53,466 bases of DNA from Lentisphaeria bacterium (GTDB lineage: Bacteria; Verrucomicrobiota; Lentisphaeria; Victivallales; JAADHT01): NCBI GenBank assembly GCA_015486135.1, contig WFSE01000009.1:1-53466 (forward strand), in the 5' to 3' direction. Positions 38,860 to 47,797 of the stretch are shown in pieces. A program made the position numbers and the translations under genes. Numbering within the stretch: the first letter of the stretch is position 1; each line of letters opens with the position of its first letter. The notes under the pieces were generated by a model that saw only the letters and a list, made by a program, of their open reading frames with translations, did no database searches and was not told the DNA's origin.

Positions 38860-40770
38860 TCATTTCACGACCGATCCGCATGTCGGCATCGCCGCGCCGA
38901 AATACGGATTCGCCACTTTATCGCTGTCGTCCAACCAATAGGCGCCCTTGTTATTGAACGCCATTGGACAGAAGAACTTCCTGATTTTTATCCCGTCCGT
39001 TCCGAAGCGGTTCCAAAGCTTTTCCACCAGGATTGAGACTTTTTCGAAGGCGGCTCTCGCCTCTTCGATATCCTTCGCGGCGGCCGCCTTGGCGGAAGCG
39101 TTGTCCAGCGACGCTTTCAACGATTCCCATTCGTCCCGTGAGTCGTCGTCTAGCAAGCCGCCGGGAATATGCTCCAGCATTTTCCGCAGCATCTTAACGG
39201 CGCTTACGGATTTCGGGAAGTCATCTCCCGCCAATGCGTCGTGCAATTTGAAATAGTTCGAGTAAATCATCGTGAGCGCCTTCACGAATTTCTTAGGCGG
39301 TGGCGGCGGGGTTGGCTTCGAGTGCCCGCCGACTACATCGTCCGGCAGGCTCATCATGCTGGATTTCGCCGTGATCTGGAGTGCGCTGTCTATTTTGAAA
39401 TTGCCGTTGACTACTACCAACTCGCCCGCTTTCAACCCGGATTTGACGATATACTTGTCCCCGCAACGCGGACCGAGGACAATCTCCCGCCCCTCGTAAG
39501 CGCCCGGGGCGGTCTTGACATACACAACCGCTCTCGTTCCGGTTAGGAGCGGCGCTGTCGCCGGCACGACCAGGGGGGATTGCTCGTTGACCGCTTTCTG
39601 GACGTAGGGGAGAGTGCTACCCTTCACCAACGGCATTCCGCATATGTCGCAATTCCCGGGGGCATCCTTTATTATTCCGGGATGCATGGGGCATATCCAC
39701 TTTTTGAGCAGGGACGCGTCCGCTATGGGTGTTCCATTCGCGGACATCGCGGATTTCACGACGGCCCTCACGAACATACCGGGTTTGAGTTTGCCGTTGG
39801 GATTGGGAGCGTCCACCCGCACTTTTACCACCCGCGTTTTCGTGTCCATCACGGGGCTGATGAATGTTATCATTCCATGGAAAGTTTTGCCCGGCCAGGA
39901 CTCCGTGGTGAACCCGACTTTCTGCCCGTAGCGCAATTTGGCGAGCTCGGATTCGTACGCCTCGAGCATTATCCAGACGCGGGAGAGGTCGGCTATGGTG
40001 AAAAGCCTGTCGCCAGTGGCGAAATATTTCCCCTCCAAAGCGTATTTTTCAATCACTATGCCGCTTATGGGGGCGTATAGCGTGACGTGTTGCGAGACCT
40101 TTCCGGTCTTGATAATCGTGTCGATGTTTTTTCCGGTCAATCCCCAGTATTTGAGTTTGGTCCTAACCGATGTCAGGATGCTTTCCGGCGAGAGGCTGTA
40201 TTTCGTTCGCTTCACGCCACCCGCGTTGATGGCTTTCATAGCCATGAGGAGCTCGCGTTGAGCCACCAAAAGATCCGGGCTGTAGTATTCGGCCATGTGG
40301 TCGCCTTTCCTGACGGGGATTCCGGTGTAGTCGATGAACAGGCGGTCTATGCGTCCGGGCATCCTGGCGGTTATGTATTCCACCCGCCGCTCGTCCATTT
40401 CCACTTTGCCGGTCATTCTTATCGTGGCGACCACCCGTTCGCGCCTGACCGGTGCCACACGCACGTCCGCCAGTTTTTCCGCCTCGGGAGTCATTTTAAG
40501 GACTGGCGCCGCCGTAGTCGCCGCCGCCGCCCCGTCACTCTTCAAGGGGATCAGGTTCATTCCGCAGATGGGGCATTTGCCTGGCTTGTCCATCTTGATT
40601 TGCGGGTGCATGGAACATGTCCACAGCGTCTTCGGGGTTTCGGCGGACGGGGTGGATTTATCCTCGGCGGCGGCACCGGATGTTCTGCCTGTCAACAGGC
40701 CGACGGCAAAGCCCGTGGCTAGCAGTATTATGGCCGCGGCTATGATCAGCGGAAGCTTTTTCTTTTTCAC
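38860..40770 (-). CDS. RND periplasmic adaptor (CusB/CzcB-like) with two heavy-metal-binding domains
   Basis: WTCSMHPQIKMDKPGKCPICGMNLIPL and WICPMHPGIIKDAPGNCDICGMPLVKG; membrane-fusion core. Confidence 0.92.
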   Translation of the reverse strand: MKKKKLPLIIAAAIILLATGFAVGLLTGRTSGAAAEDKSTPSAETPKTLWTCSMHPQIKMDKPGKCPICGMNLIPLKSDGAAAATTAAPVLKMTPEAEKLADVRVAPVRRERVVATIRMTGKVEMDERRVEYITARMPGRIDRLFIDYTGIPVRKGDHMAEYYSPDLLVAQRELLMAMKAINAGGVKRTKYSLSPESILTSVRTKLKYWGLTGKNIDTIIKTGKVSQHVTLYAPISGIVIEKYALEGKYFATGDRLFTIADLSRVWIMLEAYESELAKLRYGQKVGFTTESWPGKTFHGMITFISPVMDTKTRVVKVRVDAPNPNGKLKPGMFVRAVVKSAMSANGTPIADASLLKKWICPMHPGIIKDAPGNCDICGMPLVKGSTLPYVQKAVNEQSPLVVPATAPLLTGTRAVVYVKTAPGAYEGREIVLGPRCGDKYIVKSGLKAGELVVVNGNFKIDSALQITAKSSMMSLPDDVVGGHSKPTPPPPPKKFVKALTMIYSNYFKLHDALAGDDFPKSVSAVKMLRKMLEHIPGGLLDDDSRDEWESLKASLDNASAKAAAAKDIEEARAAFEKVSILVEKLWNRFGTDGIKIRKFFCPMAFNNKGAYWLDDSDKVANPYFGAAMPTCGSVVK

Positions 40771-40826
40771 GTTATTCTCCTGGTTCTAGCCCGGAAGCGA
40801 TTGCAGCCCCCGCCTATCCAAACTTA

Positions 40827-40845
40827 CCCTACTTCATTTGTAGGG
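40827..40845 (-). promoter_or_regulatory. Palindromic operator upstream of the metal-efflux operon
   Basis: CCCTAC-TTCATTT-GTAGGG; shares ATTTGTAGGGATT with 32081-32093. Confidence 0.6.
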
Positions 40846-40965
40846 ATTGTGCAAGCTGTTTGGGGGGATTGCCCGATTTAGCAAGTTTCATGTCCACTCC
40901 GCGGAGTTTCGATTCCGGGTGCGTGTCCGTCTTCCAGCGCTCCTCCGTCTCCCTAGGCCGCCTTT

Positions 40966-42522
40966 TCATTCCTCCCGCAGTTGTTTCAGTCTTTGCTTCA
41001 GGCGTTTAACCTTTGCGAAATCCTTTTTTTCCGAGTAGTAACGTATTTGCCTGTCGAGCAGTTTAGCATAGGCGTTTTTTATGTCGGGGGAATTTTTTAG
41101 GTCAGCGGGTATGGTGTCGAGCAAAAGCAATGCCAGATTAGCGTTTTCATCGGCGCGTCTTTCCGCCTCGGAGCAGAGTTCATCTTCTTTACACGTTGCG
41201 GGACTCCGATGGGCTGTTGACGTTGCGTGTTTTTTGGTCCGCTCAAGTAGGGCGGCCGCACTGTCGATATCGGACATGCTGCGCTGAATGCTTTTTTGAG
41301 CCGTATCGTACAACGGCCCGTATCTCATTTTCATAAACTCGTCATGCAAACCCAAGGCCGCGCCTATCGTGATAAGCAGGGTAATTACCGCCACGCTCGC
41401 TAGTTTATGTCTCAAGCAGAATTTTCTGAATCGCCCTAGCAGCGTGTGCTTCAGAGCGGAAACGGGGAAGTCGTCAAAGTAGTTGTAGATATCTTTAAGC
41501 AACTCGTTGACGCTTTGATATCTGTCCTCCGGCTTGTGGCTCATGGCTTTCTCGCATATCGCCTCGAGTTCCGCCGGGATGTGCCTTTTAGGTGATACCT
41601 GGCGGGGAGGGAGGAACTTTCCTTCCAGTATCTTGTTCATAATTTCCGGTACGTCTTCCCCTTCAAATGGAAGTTTCAGGGTAAGCATCTGATAGAGTAT
41701 GATGCCCAAGGTGTATATATCACTCCTGTGGTCTATTTTGCTGTTTTCCCCCAACGCTTGCTCCGGCGACATATAGCAGGGTGTTCCGCTTATATGTCCG
41801 TCTTTTGTGAGGTTTTTATCAAGTTTGTCGTCTATGTCGATATTCAATTCGGAGGCGCTGTCCCGCCTTGCTGGTCCTTCTTCGCTGGAATGGCTCCCTG
41901 GATTTTCCAGGTTTCTAACCAGTCCCCAGTCAATAATTATAACTTCTCCGAAATCACCTATGAAAATATTGTCCGGTTTCAGGTCTCTATGGATAATGCC
42001 TTTGCTATGGGCGTATGCGACACCGTTTCCAACGTCCGTGAAAAGGTGCATCAGTTGACTGAGAGAGTATTTTTTCTCGTATTCGGGGTTGCCGGCTCGC
42101 AGGCGCTGTATAATCGTACTCAGCGGTTCTCCGCCTATTTTCCTCATTGTAAAGTAAACGCCTAGTTCCGGGTGGACTCCCAGTTCGTGTACCGGCACAA
42201 CGTTCGGGTGGTCTATTTGCGCTGTGGCTCTGGCTTCACGTATGAAACGTCTGACAGCGTTTTTGTCGCTTCTTTTTCCGGGGCGGAGCACCTTTATTGC
42301 GATTTCACGGCCGAGGTTGCTGTCAAAGCCTTTCAAAATAAGCCCCACGCCACCTTCGGCCAGAATCGAGACATCTCCAAATGGATTGGTGTCCGAGCTT
42401 GGCTTTAAGGAAAAATCGCGGCGCAGGGAATCAGCATCGACAGCAGACTCTTCATTGTCAGGAGTAAACAAAACCGTTTTGTCGACGGCAGTGGGATCCG
42501 AGTTTTTGTTGTGATTTGTCAT
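40966..42522 (-). CDS. Serine/threonine protein kinase (Pkn family) with TM and extracytoplasmic tail
   Basis: IIHRDLKPDNIFIGDFGEVIIIDWGLVR, GTPCYMSPEQALGENSKIDHRSDIYTLGIILYQMLT. Confidence 0.95.
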   Translation of the reverse strand: MTNHNKNSDPTAVDKTVLFTPDNEESAVDADSLRRDFSLKPSSDTNPFGDVSILAEGGVGLILKGFDSNLGREIAIKVLRPGKRSDKNAVRRFIREARATAQIDHPNVVPVHELGVHPELGVYFTMRKIGGEPLSTIIQRLRAGNPEYEKKYSLSQLMHLFTDVGNGVAYAHSKGIIHRDLKPDNIFIGDFGEVIIIDWGLVRNLENPGSHSSEEGPARRDSASELNIDIDDKLDKNLTKDGHISGTPCYMSPEQALGENSKIDHRSDIYTLGIILYQMLTLKLPFEGEDVPEIMNKILEGKFLPPRQVSPKRHIPAELEAICEKAMSHKPEDRYQSVNELLKDIYNYFDDFPVSALKHTLLGRFRKFCLRHKLASVAVITLLITIGAALGLHDEFMKMRYGPLYDTAQKSIQRSMSDIDSAAALLERTKKHATSTAHRSPATCKEDELCSEAERRADENANLALLLLDTIPADLKNSPDIKNAYAKLLDRQIRYYSEKKDFAKVKRLKQRLKQLREE

Positions 42523-42549
42523 TTATGCCGATTTTTTTTGTAATCCCTC

Positions 42550-42763
42550 AATGTAGGGGGCCGTTGAGCAATTGACAAACCCTTTACGGAGGTTGAATAG
42601 AAAAGGGGTAGGGGCGAACCTGTGTGTTCGCCCGTGTGCGGGGGAGGGTATGGCGAAGCCACGGAATGGGGGGGATTACAGAACCACGAATGAACACGAA
42701 TAGACACGAATGGGGATTCGGAAATTAGTGTTGATTAGTGTCCATTCGTGGTTCGAAAATCTT
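42550..42763 (+). repeat. Composite repeat R10 (long form) with inverted CACGAAT repeats
   Basis: AATGTAGGGGGCCGTTGAGCAATTGACAAAC...ACCACGAATGAACACGAATAGACACGAAT...AATTAGTGTTGATTAGTGTCCATTCGTGGTTCGAAAATCTT (42723-42763). Confidence 0.85.
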
Positions 42764-42887
42764 ATTTTGGTGGGGTAATGGGATTACCCCGCGGAAGTCG
42801 CGCTGTCTTGCAATGAATCCGGGGTCGGCGTATAGTTTGTCTTGGTTCTTTACGCTATGCGCACCAAATATATTTAGGGGCATTTCC

Positions 42888-43937
42888 ATGAAGGCGAACA
42901 GTGCGGATATCGCGGATTTCTACAGGCAGATGTCGTTGTTGCTGAAATCGAATCTTCCGTTGCCGGAGTCGATGAGGCAGTTGGGGCTGAACTTGGACAA
43001 GGCTGATTTGCGCTCCGTACTGCTGGAGATGTCGAAGATGGTTTCCAAGGGGGAAGGGGTGGCGGATGCTATGAGTCGCTATCCTAAATACTTTCCCAAG
43101 TTCCATATCCGGATGGTCGATGCGGCTGAGATGAGCGACATGCTTCCGGAGGTTTTGCAAGAGATCGCCGACATCGCCTACTTGGATTCGCGGTTGGCGC
43201 GCATGGTTCGGGAGATATCGGTATACCCGTTGTTCGGGATAAACTTGGCGTTTCTTATTTGGTTCGGGCTATTCGTGTGGGTGATTCCCGAATTCAAGCC
43301 AGTATTTAAAAATCTGCTTTGGGGCGAGCCGTTGCCTAGGCTGACGGACTGGACGATGATGTTGAGCGATTTTCTCGTCGCCCACCGGACCGGGGTGTTC
43401 GCATGTTGGGTGTTGTTGGTTGTGTTTCTGTTGTGGCTTTTCTCCGGGGGGGTGTTGGCGAGGCGTATGTTCATAAGGGTAATTTCCACGTTTCCAGGGG
43501 CGGGATTGATTTACTCCAACCTCAACATGGCGAGATTTTGCGGGATTTGGTCGTTGCTCGCCCGCCGGAAGGTGGACGTGGTGGAGTCGATGGAGACAAT
43601 CGCCCCCCTGATGGACGACTGGCGGGTGGCGGCGGCGCTATCCAGGGTGGGGGATGCTGTTCGGAGGGGCGAGCCCTTGGTGGCGGCGCTTAGGGAGGAG
43701 AAGAGGATATCGGGTATGCTTCCCCTGACGGTGAGGCATGTGCCGGAGAAGGATTTGCCGGACGAGTTGGCGAATCTCTCGCTTTTGTTCCGGGAACGGG
43801 CGGCGTCCGCGACGCGGAAAGCGGGCGTAATTTGGGCCGTGGTCTTTTTCGTGTTCCTAGTGTTATCGGTTGGGATAACTATTCTTAGCTTGTTCATGCC
43901 GTTTATTAGTTTTTTTAAAATGTTGGGAGGGTGGTGA
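42888..43937 (+). CDS. Type II secretion / type IV pilus inner-membrane platform protein, GspF family (copy 1)
   Basis: DIADFYRQMSLLLKSNLPLPESMRQLG, GEGVADAMSRYPKYFPKFHIRMVDAAEMSDMLPEVL; three TM segments. Confidence 0.9.
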   Translation: MKANSADIADFYRQMSLLLKSNLPLPESMRQLGLNLDKADLRSVLLEMSKMVSKGEGVADAMSRYPKYFPKFHIRMVDAAEMSDMLPEVLQEIADIAYLDSRLARMVREISVYPLFGINLAFLIWFGLFVWVIPEFKPVFKNLLWGEPLPRLTDWTMMLSDFLVAHRTGVFACWVLLVVFLLWLFSGGVLARRMFIRVISTFPGAGLIYSNLNMARFCGIWSLLARRKVDVVESMETIAPLMDDWRVAAALSRVGDAVRRGEPLVAALREEKRISGMLPLTVRHVPEKDLPDELANLSLLFRERAASATRKAGVIWAVVFFVFLVLSVGITILSLFMPFISFFKMLGGW

Positions 43938-43938
43938 T

Positions 43939-44018
43939 AGTGAGGGTTGGCTTGACGCTATACAGCAAGCTGGAGAGGATGCCTTAGGCGGTGTCGACCG
44001 GTCGAGTTGGCACTGTGT
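43939..44018 (+). pseudogene. Decayed remnant of the 5' end of the third GspF-like gene
   Basis: Alignable at nucleotide level with 45168-45247; stop codon TAG after ~15 codons. Confidence 0.7.
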
Positions 44019-44116
44019 CAGCGGAGCCGCGTTATATTGCAATCGGGGCTGGTTTGGCGTATATTCAATCTTGGTTCTTTACGCCATGCGCGCCAAGCGC
44101 GCTCAGGGGAATTTCC

Positions 44117-45166
44117 ATGAAGGCGAACAGCGCGGATATCGCGGATTTTTACAGGCAGATGTCGCTATTGCTGAAATCGAATCTTCCGTTGCCGGAGTCG
44201 ATGAGGCAGTTGGGGCTGAACTTGGACAAGGCTGATTTGCGTTCCACGCTCCTCGATATGTCGGAGGGGGTCTCCAAAGGGGAAGGGTTGGCGGATGTTA
44301 TGAGGCGCTATCCGGAATACTTTCCCAAGTTCCATGTCCGGATGATCGAGGCGGCTGAGAGGAGCGACATGCTTCCTGCGACTCTCCACGAGATCGCCGA
44401 GATCGCCTATTTGGACTTGCAGTTGGCGCGCATGGTGAGGGAGATATCCATATATCCGTTGTTCGGGATGGGCTTGGCGTTTCTTCTCTGGTTCGGCCTG
44501 TTTGTGGGGGTGGTTCCACAGTTCGGTCGGATTTTCGATGAGATGTTGGAGGGCGAGCCGTTGCCTTGGCTGACGGATAAAATAATGTCGTTGAGCGATT
44601 TTCTTGTCGCCCACCAAGCCGGAGTATTGGCGTGCTGGGCGTTGTTGGTGCTGTTTCTGGTGTGGCTTTTCTCCGGGGGGGTGCTGGCGAGGCGTATGTT
44701 CATAAGGATAATCTCCAAGTTGCCCGGGGCGGGGTCGATTTACTCCAACCTCAACATGGCGAGATTTTGCGGGATTTGGTCGTTGCTCGCCCGCCGGAAG
44801 GTGGGCGCGGTGGAGTCGATGGAGGCAATAACCCCCTTGATGGACGACTGGCGGGTCGCTGCGGCGCTATCCAGGGTGGGAGATGCCGTTCGGAAGGGCG
44901 AGCCGCTAGTGGCGGCGCTTAGGGAGGAGAAGAGGATATCGGGCATGGTGGCGCTGACGGTGAGACATGTTCCGGAGAAAGATTTACCGGACGAGTTGGC
45001 GAATCTCGCGCTTTTGTTCCGGGAACGCGCGGCATCCTCGACGCATAAGGCGGGCATAATTTGGGCGGTGGTCTTTTTCTCCCTCCTCATCGTTTCGGTA
45101 GGCATTACCGTTCTCAGCTTGTTTTTGCCGCTGATAAGCATCATAAAAAAGCTTGGGGGGGGATAA
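44117..45166 (+). CDS. GspF family platform protein (copy 2, tandem paralog of copy 1)
   Basis: Nearly collinear with 42888-43937 product over the full length. Confidence 0.9.
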   Translation: MKANSADIADFYRQMSLLLKSNLPLPESMRQLGLNLDKADLRSTLLDMSEGVSKGEGLADVMRRYPEYFPKFHVRMIEAAERSDMLPATLHEIAEIAYLDLQLARMVREISIYPLFGMGLAFLLWFGLFVGVVPQFGRIFDEMLEGEPLPWLTDKIMSLSDFLVAHQAGVLACWALLVLFLVWLFSGGVLARRMFIRIISKLPGAGSIYSNLNMARFCGIWSLLARRKVGAVESMEAITPLMDDWRVAAALSRVGDAVRKGEPLVAALREEKRISGMVALTVRHVPEKDLPDELANLALLFRERAASSTHKAGIIWAVVFFSLLIVSVGITVLSLFLPLISIIKKLGGG

Positions 45167-45168
45167 TC

Positions 45169-46329
45169 ATGCGGGTTGGACCGATGCCATACAACAAGAT
45201 GGATGGGGCACCATCGGCGGTGTCACCCGGCCGAGTTGAAAACGTGTTCGCGTTGAAAGCGCGGTCGTTGCTTGGAGTCCTCGCTTGGGGGATGCGATGC
45301 GGGATTCCGCTCGACGAGGCGGTGCTGACACTGAAAACCGGGAAATACAAAGAGCCTAGGTTTGACAAGGTGCTCATACCCAAACCCTATTTTTGGAACC
45401 GGGATATCACGCGTATGGCGGCCGACCTCAAAGCCGGGTTCCCTCTCTCGGAAGCAGTCAGGCATATGAGGAGATATTTGCCGCCGCATGTCCCGCAGGC
45501 TATGAAAGTGGCGGAGAGTCGCGGTGTTCTGGACAAAATGATTCCGTTCATGGCGGAGCAGATGCCGTATATGGCGGGGGTGCTTAAGCAACGTTTGTCG
45601 GCGTTTATTTATCCCTTATTTCTATTGTTGGAATGTCTTGGTTTTGGCGCCTGGATGGTGTCGATGGTCTTGCCGCGGTTTATTCGAATATACAACGAGA
45701 TGCTTGATGGCGAGCCTATGCCGGGAGTCGGTGCGGCGTGTTTCCAGGCTATGGATTTCTTCCCTCTCCTAGCGATGGGGGTTTGGTTTATAATAACCTC
45801 CGCAATCCTTTTCGGGGTTTTATATCGGTTGGAACCGGTTACCAGGATGGTGGTCGATTTTTTCCTTTTGCGCATTCCCTTCATTGGGAGGGATATGAGG
45901 CGGTTGGCGCTTTTGGAGTTCGCCGGGGGCATGGCGTGTTACGTCGGGGCCGGGATGGATGTGGCTGAGGCGGCCGATATGACCGCCGAGACCCTCCGGT
46001 CGGCTTGGCTAAGGAAACGTGTGCGGCGGTTCGCGGAGATGGTTCGGAATGGCGCCGAATGGACGGACGCTTGGGAGGAGTTGCGTTTGGGATACCCGTT
46101 TTACGATTGGTTGCTGCGCAACTCGGCGGCCAGGGAGGATGTGGCGGGAGGCTTTTCCCAGTTGGTCAAGGTGTTGAAAAACGACATTTCCAATTTCACG
46201 ATAAGTTTCGTAAGGTGGGGGGAGATTGGCGGCACGTTACTCAACGGCGCGTTAGTGGCTTTAATCGTTATTGGAATTGGGACCACTCTTTATAACATTG
46301 TCGAGGTTCTAGCGGCGAACTCGCCGTAG
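45169..46329 (+). CDS. GspF family platform protein (divergent third paralog)
   Basis: AGFPLSEAVRHMRRYLPPHVPQAMKVAESRGVLDKMIPFMAEQM; CYVGAGMDVAEAADMTAE; TM pattern of GspF. Confidence 0.85.
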   Translation: MRVGPMPYNKMDGAPSAVSPGRVENVFALKARSLLGVLAWGMRCGIPLDEAVLTLKTGKYKEPRFDKVLIPKPYFWNRDITRMAADLKAGFPLSEAVRHMRRYLPPHVPQAMKVAESRGVLDKMIPFMAEQMPYMAGVLKQRLSAFIYPLFLLLECLGFGAWMVSMVLPRFIRIYNEMLDGEPMPGVGAACFQAMDFFPLLAMGVWFIITSAILFGVLYRLEPVTRMVVDFFLLRIPFIGRDMRRLALLEFAGGMACYVGAGMDVAEAADMTAETLRSAWLRKRVRRFAEMVRNGAEWTDAWEELRLGYPFYDWLLRNSAAREDVAGGFSQLVKVLKNDISNFTISFVRWGEIGGTLLNGALVALIVIGIGTTLYNIVEVLAANSP

Positions 46330-46346
46330 GGGTACTGAGAGGAATC

Positions 46347-47429
46347 ATGGACAAGGAACCGCACGAATTTGTCGAGGAGATTGTTCGGAAGGCGTTGGAC
46401 GAGAACGCCAGCGACATTTTCTTCCTCCCGGGAAGCGACTCCTACATAGTGAGGATGCGGGCGGCCGGAACGCCGAGGCGCGTGGCCGAGGTTCCATTGG
46501 ATTTCGGAAGCATGTGCGTCTCCCATATAAAGTCGCTTGCGAGTCTCCTCACCTACCGGACGAAGATAGCGCAGGACGGCGCGATACGCGGCGGAATTGG
46601 CGGCGGAATTGGCGGCGGAATTGGCGGGGAGGACGCCGCGAAGTTCGGCGATGCGGAGCTGAGGGTGTCGACATTTCCGACGACCCTGGGGGAACGGGTC
46701 GCCATCCGCGTGGTCCGCGAAGCCGACGCCGAATGGGTGTTGGACGACTTGGGTTTCCAGCCGGAGGCTAGGGAGAGGGTGGGGGCGATTTTGGCGAAAC
46801 CTTCCGGGCTATTGGTCCTCACCGGACCGACAGGATGCGGCAAGACCACCACGATATACGCCATGGTGCGGGATTTGCTGAAAAGCTCCCACGATCCAGC
46901 GGCCGTTATCACTATCGAGGATCCAGTGGAAAGAAATATCAAAGGCGTCTCTCAGACTTCCGTTTCCAAGGGAGGCGACGAATGGAACTACGCTATGGCG
47001 CTCAGGGCGGCGCTGAGGCAGGATGTCAAGACGCTGGTTATCGGCGAAATGCGCGACAAGGAGGTCGTCAAGGTCGCCTTGGACGCGGCGCTTACCGGCC
47101 ATCGGGTGATAACGACCTTCCACGCCGGCGATATTCCTTCCGTCTACGCTCGGATCCTCCACCAGGGATTCGAGCCTTTTCTCGTGGCGGCGGCGGTATC
47201 AGGAGTCGTGACGCAGAGGCTTGTCCAATCCGCCGACGGCGCGCGGCGGATACCGGTTGTCGCGGCGCTCGATGCGGACGATGAATGGAAGGACTTCATA
47301 GCGTCCGGACCGACGTTGCGCGATATCCGCGTGGCGGTCAAAGGGCGTTCGGGCGCGGATTTGGCGACGGAGGCGGAGTCAATGGAGAAGGCGGGTGTCG
47401 TGGCACCCGGCTGGCGGTTGAGGTTGTGA
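46347..47429 (+). CDS. Secretion ATPase, GspE/PilB/PilT family
   Basis: LLVLTGPTGCGKTTTIYAMV Walker A, ITIEDPVERNIKGVSQ Asp box, DVKTLVIGEMRDKEVVKVALDAALTGHRVITTFHA Walker B/His box. Confidence 0.94.
   Translation: MDKEPHEFVEEIVRKALDENASDIFFLPGSDSYIVRMRAAGTPRRVAEVPLDFGSMCVSHIKSLASLLTYRTKIAQDGAIRGGIGGGIGGGIGGEDAAKFGDAELRVSTFPTTLGERVAIRVVREADAEWVLDDLGFQPEARERVGAILAKPSGLLVLTGPTGCGKTTTIYAMVRDLLKSSHDPAAVITIEDPVERNIKGVSQTSVSKGGDEWNYAMALRAALRQDVKTLVIGEMRDKEVVKVALDAALTGHRVITTFHAGDIPSVYARILHQGFEPFLVAAAVSGVVTQRLVQSADGARRIPVVAALDADDEWKDFIASGPTLRDIRVAVKGRSGADLATEAESMEKAGVVAPGWRLRL
46591..46626 (+). repeat. In-frame 12-bp tandem repeat x3 in the ATPase gene
   Basis: GCGGAATTGGCG x3 encoding GGIG units (RGGIGGGIGGGIGGED). 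Confidence 0.9.
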
Positions 47430-47431
47430 GG

Positions 47432-47797
47432 ATGGGAAAGCATTTGAAATTCAGATGGATGTTGATGGCGGAGGTGATTTGCGCGCTGATGTTTTTCGCT
47501 GTCACCTTGGCCGCCTTTACCAGCCTTTTGGAATATGCGATGAAAGCGGAGGCCATGGCCGTGGCGGAGAACCGGGCGATTCTCGTGCTTGACAACACAT
47601 TGGAAAGAATCGCGGTTGCGGGGGACGATTTGTCCCGCGAGCGGGTGAACGCGATTTTTATGGACGAATACCACAAGAGCGGTCTGGACGGAACGGATAT
47701 AGTGAAGCCGAGTCGCGAATTCCGCGGCGGAAAGGCCATCCTTCTTTTCAAAAACCGCAGGAAACGCACCATTGCCGAGGTTAAGGTGGACCTATGA
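47432..47797 (+). CDS. Small TM protein, pseudopilin-like, in the secretion operon
   Basis: N-terminal hydrophobic helix with Glu (WMLMAEVICALMFFAVTLAAF); position between ATPase and prepilin. Confidence 0.55.
   Translation: MGKHLKFRWMLMAEVICALMFFAVTLAAFTSLLEYAMKAEAMAVAENRAILVLDNTLERIAVAGDDLSRERVNAIFMDEYHKSGLDGTDIVKPSREFRGGKAILLFKNRRKRTIAEVKVDL

Noticed and set aside
46591-46628. Possible CRISPR-like tandem array
   Set aside because: Only three contiguous 12-bp units without spacers, inside a coding gene; no cas genes in the window.
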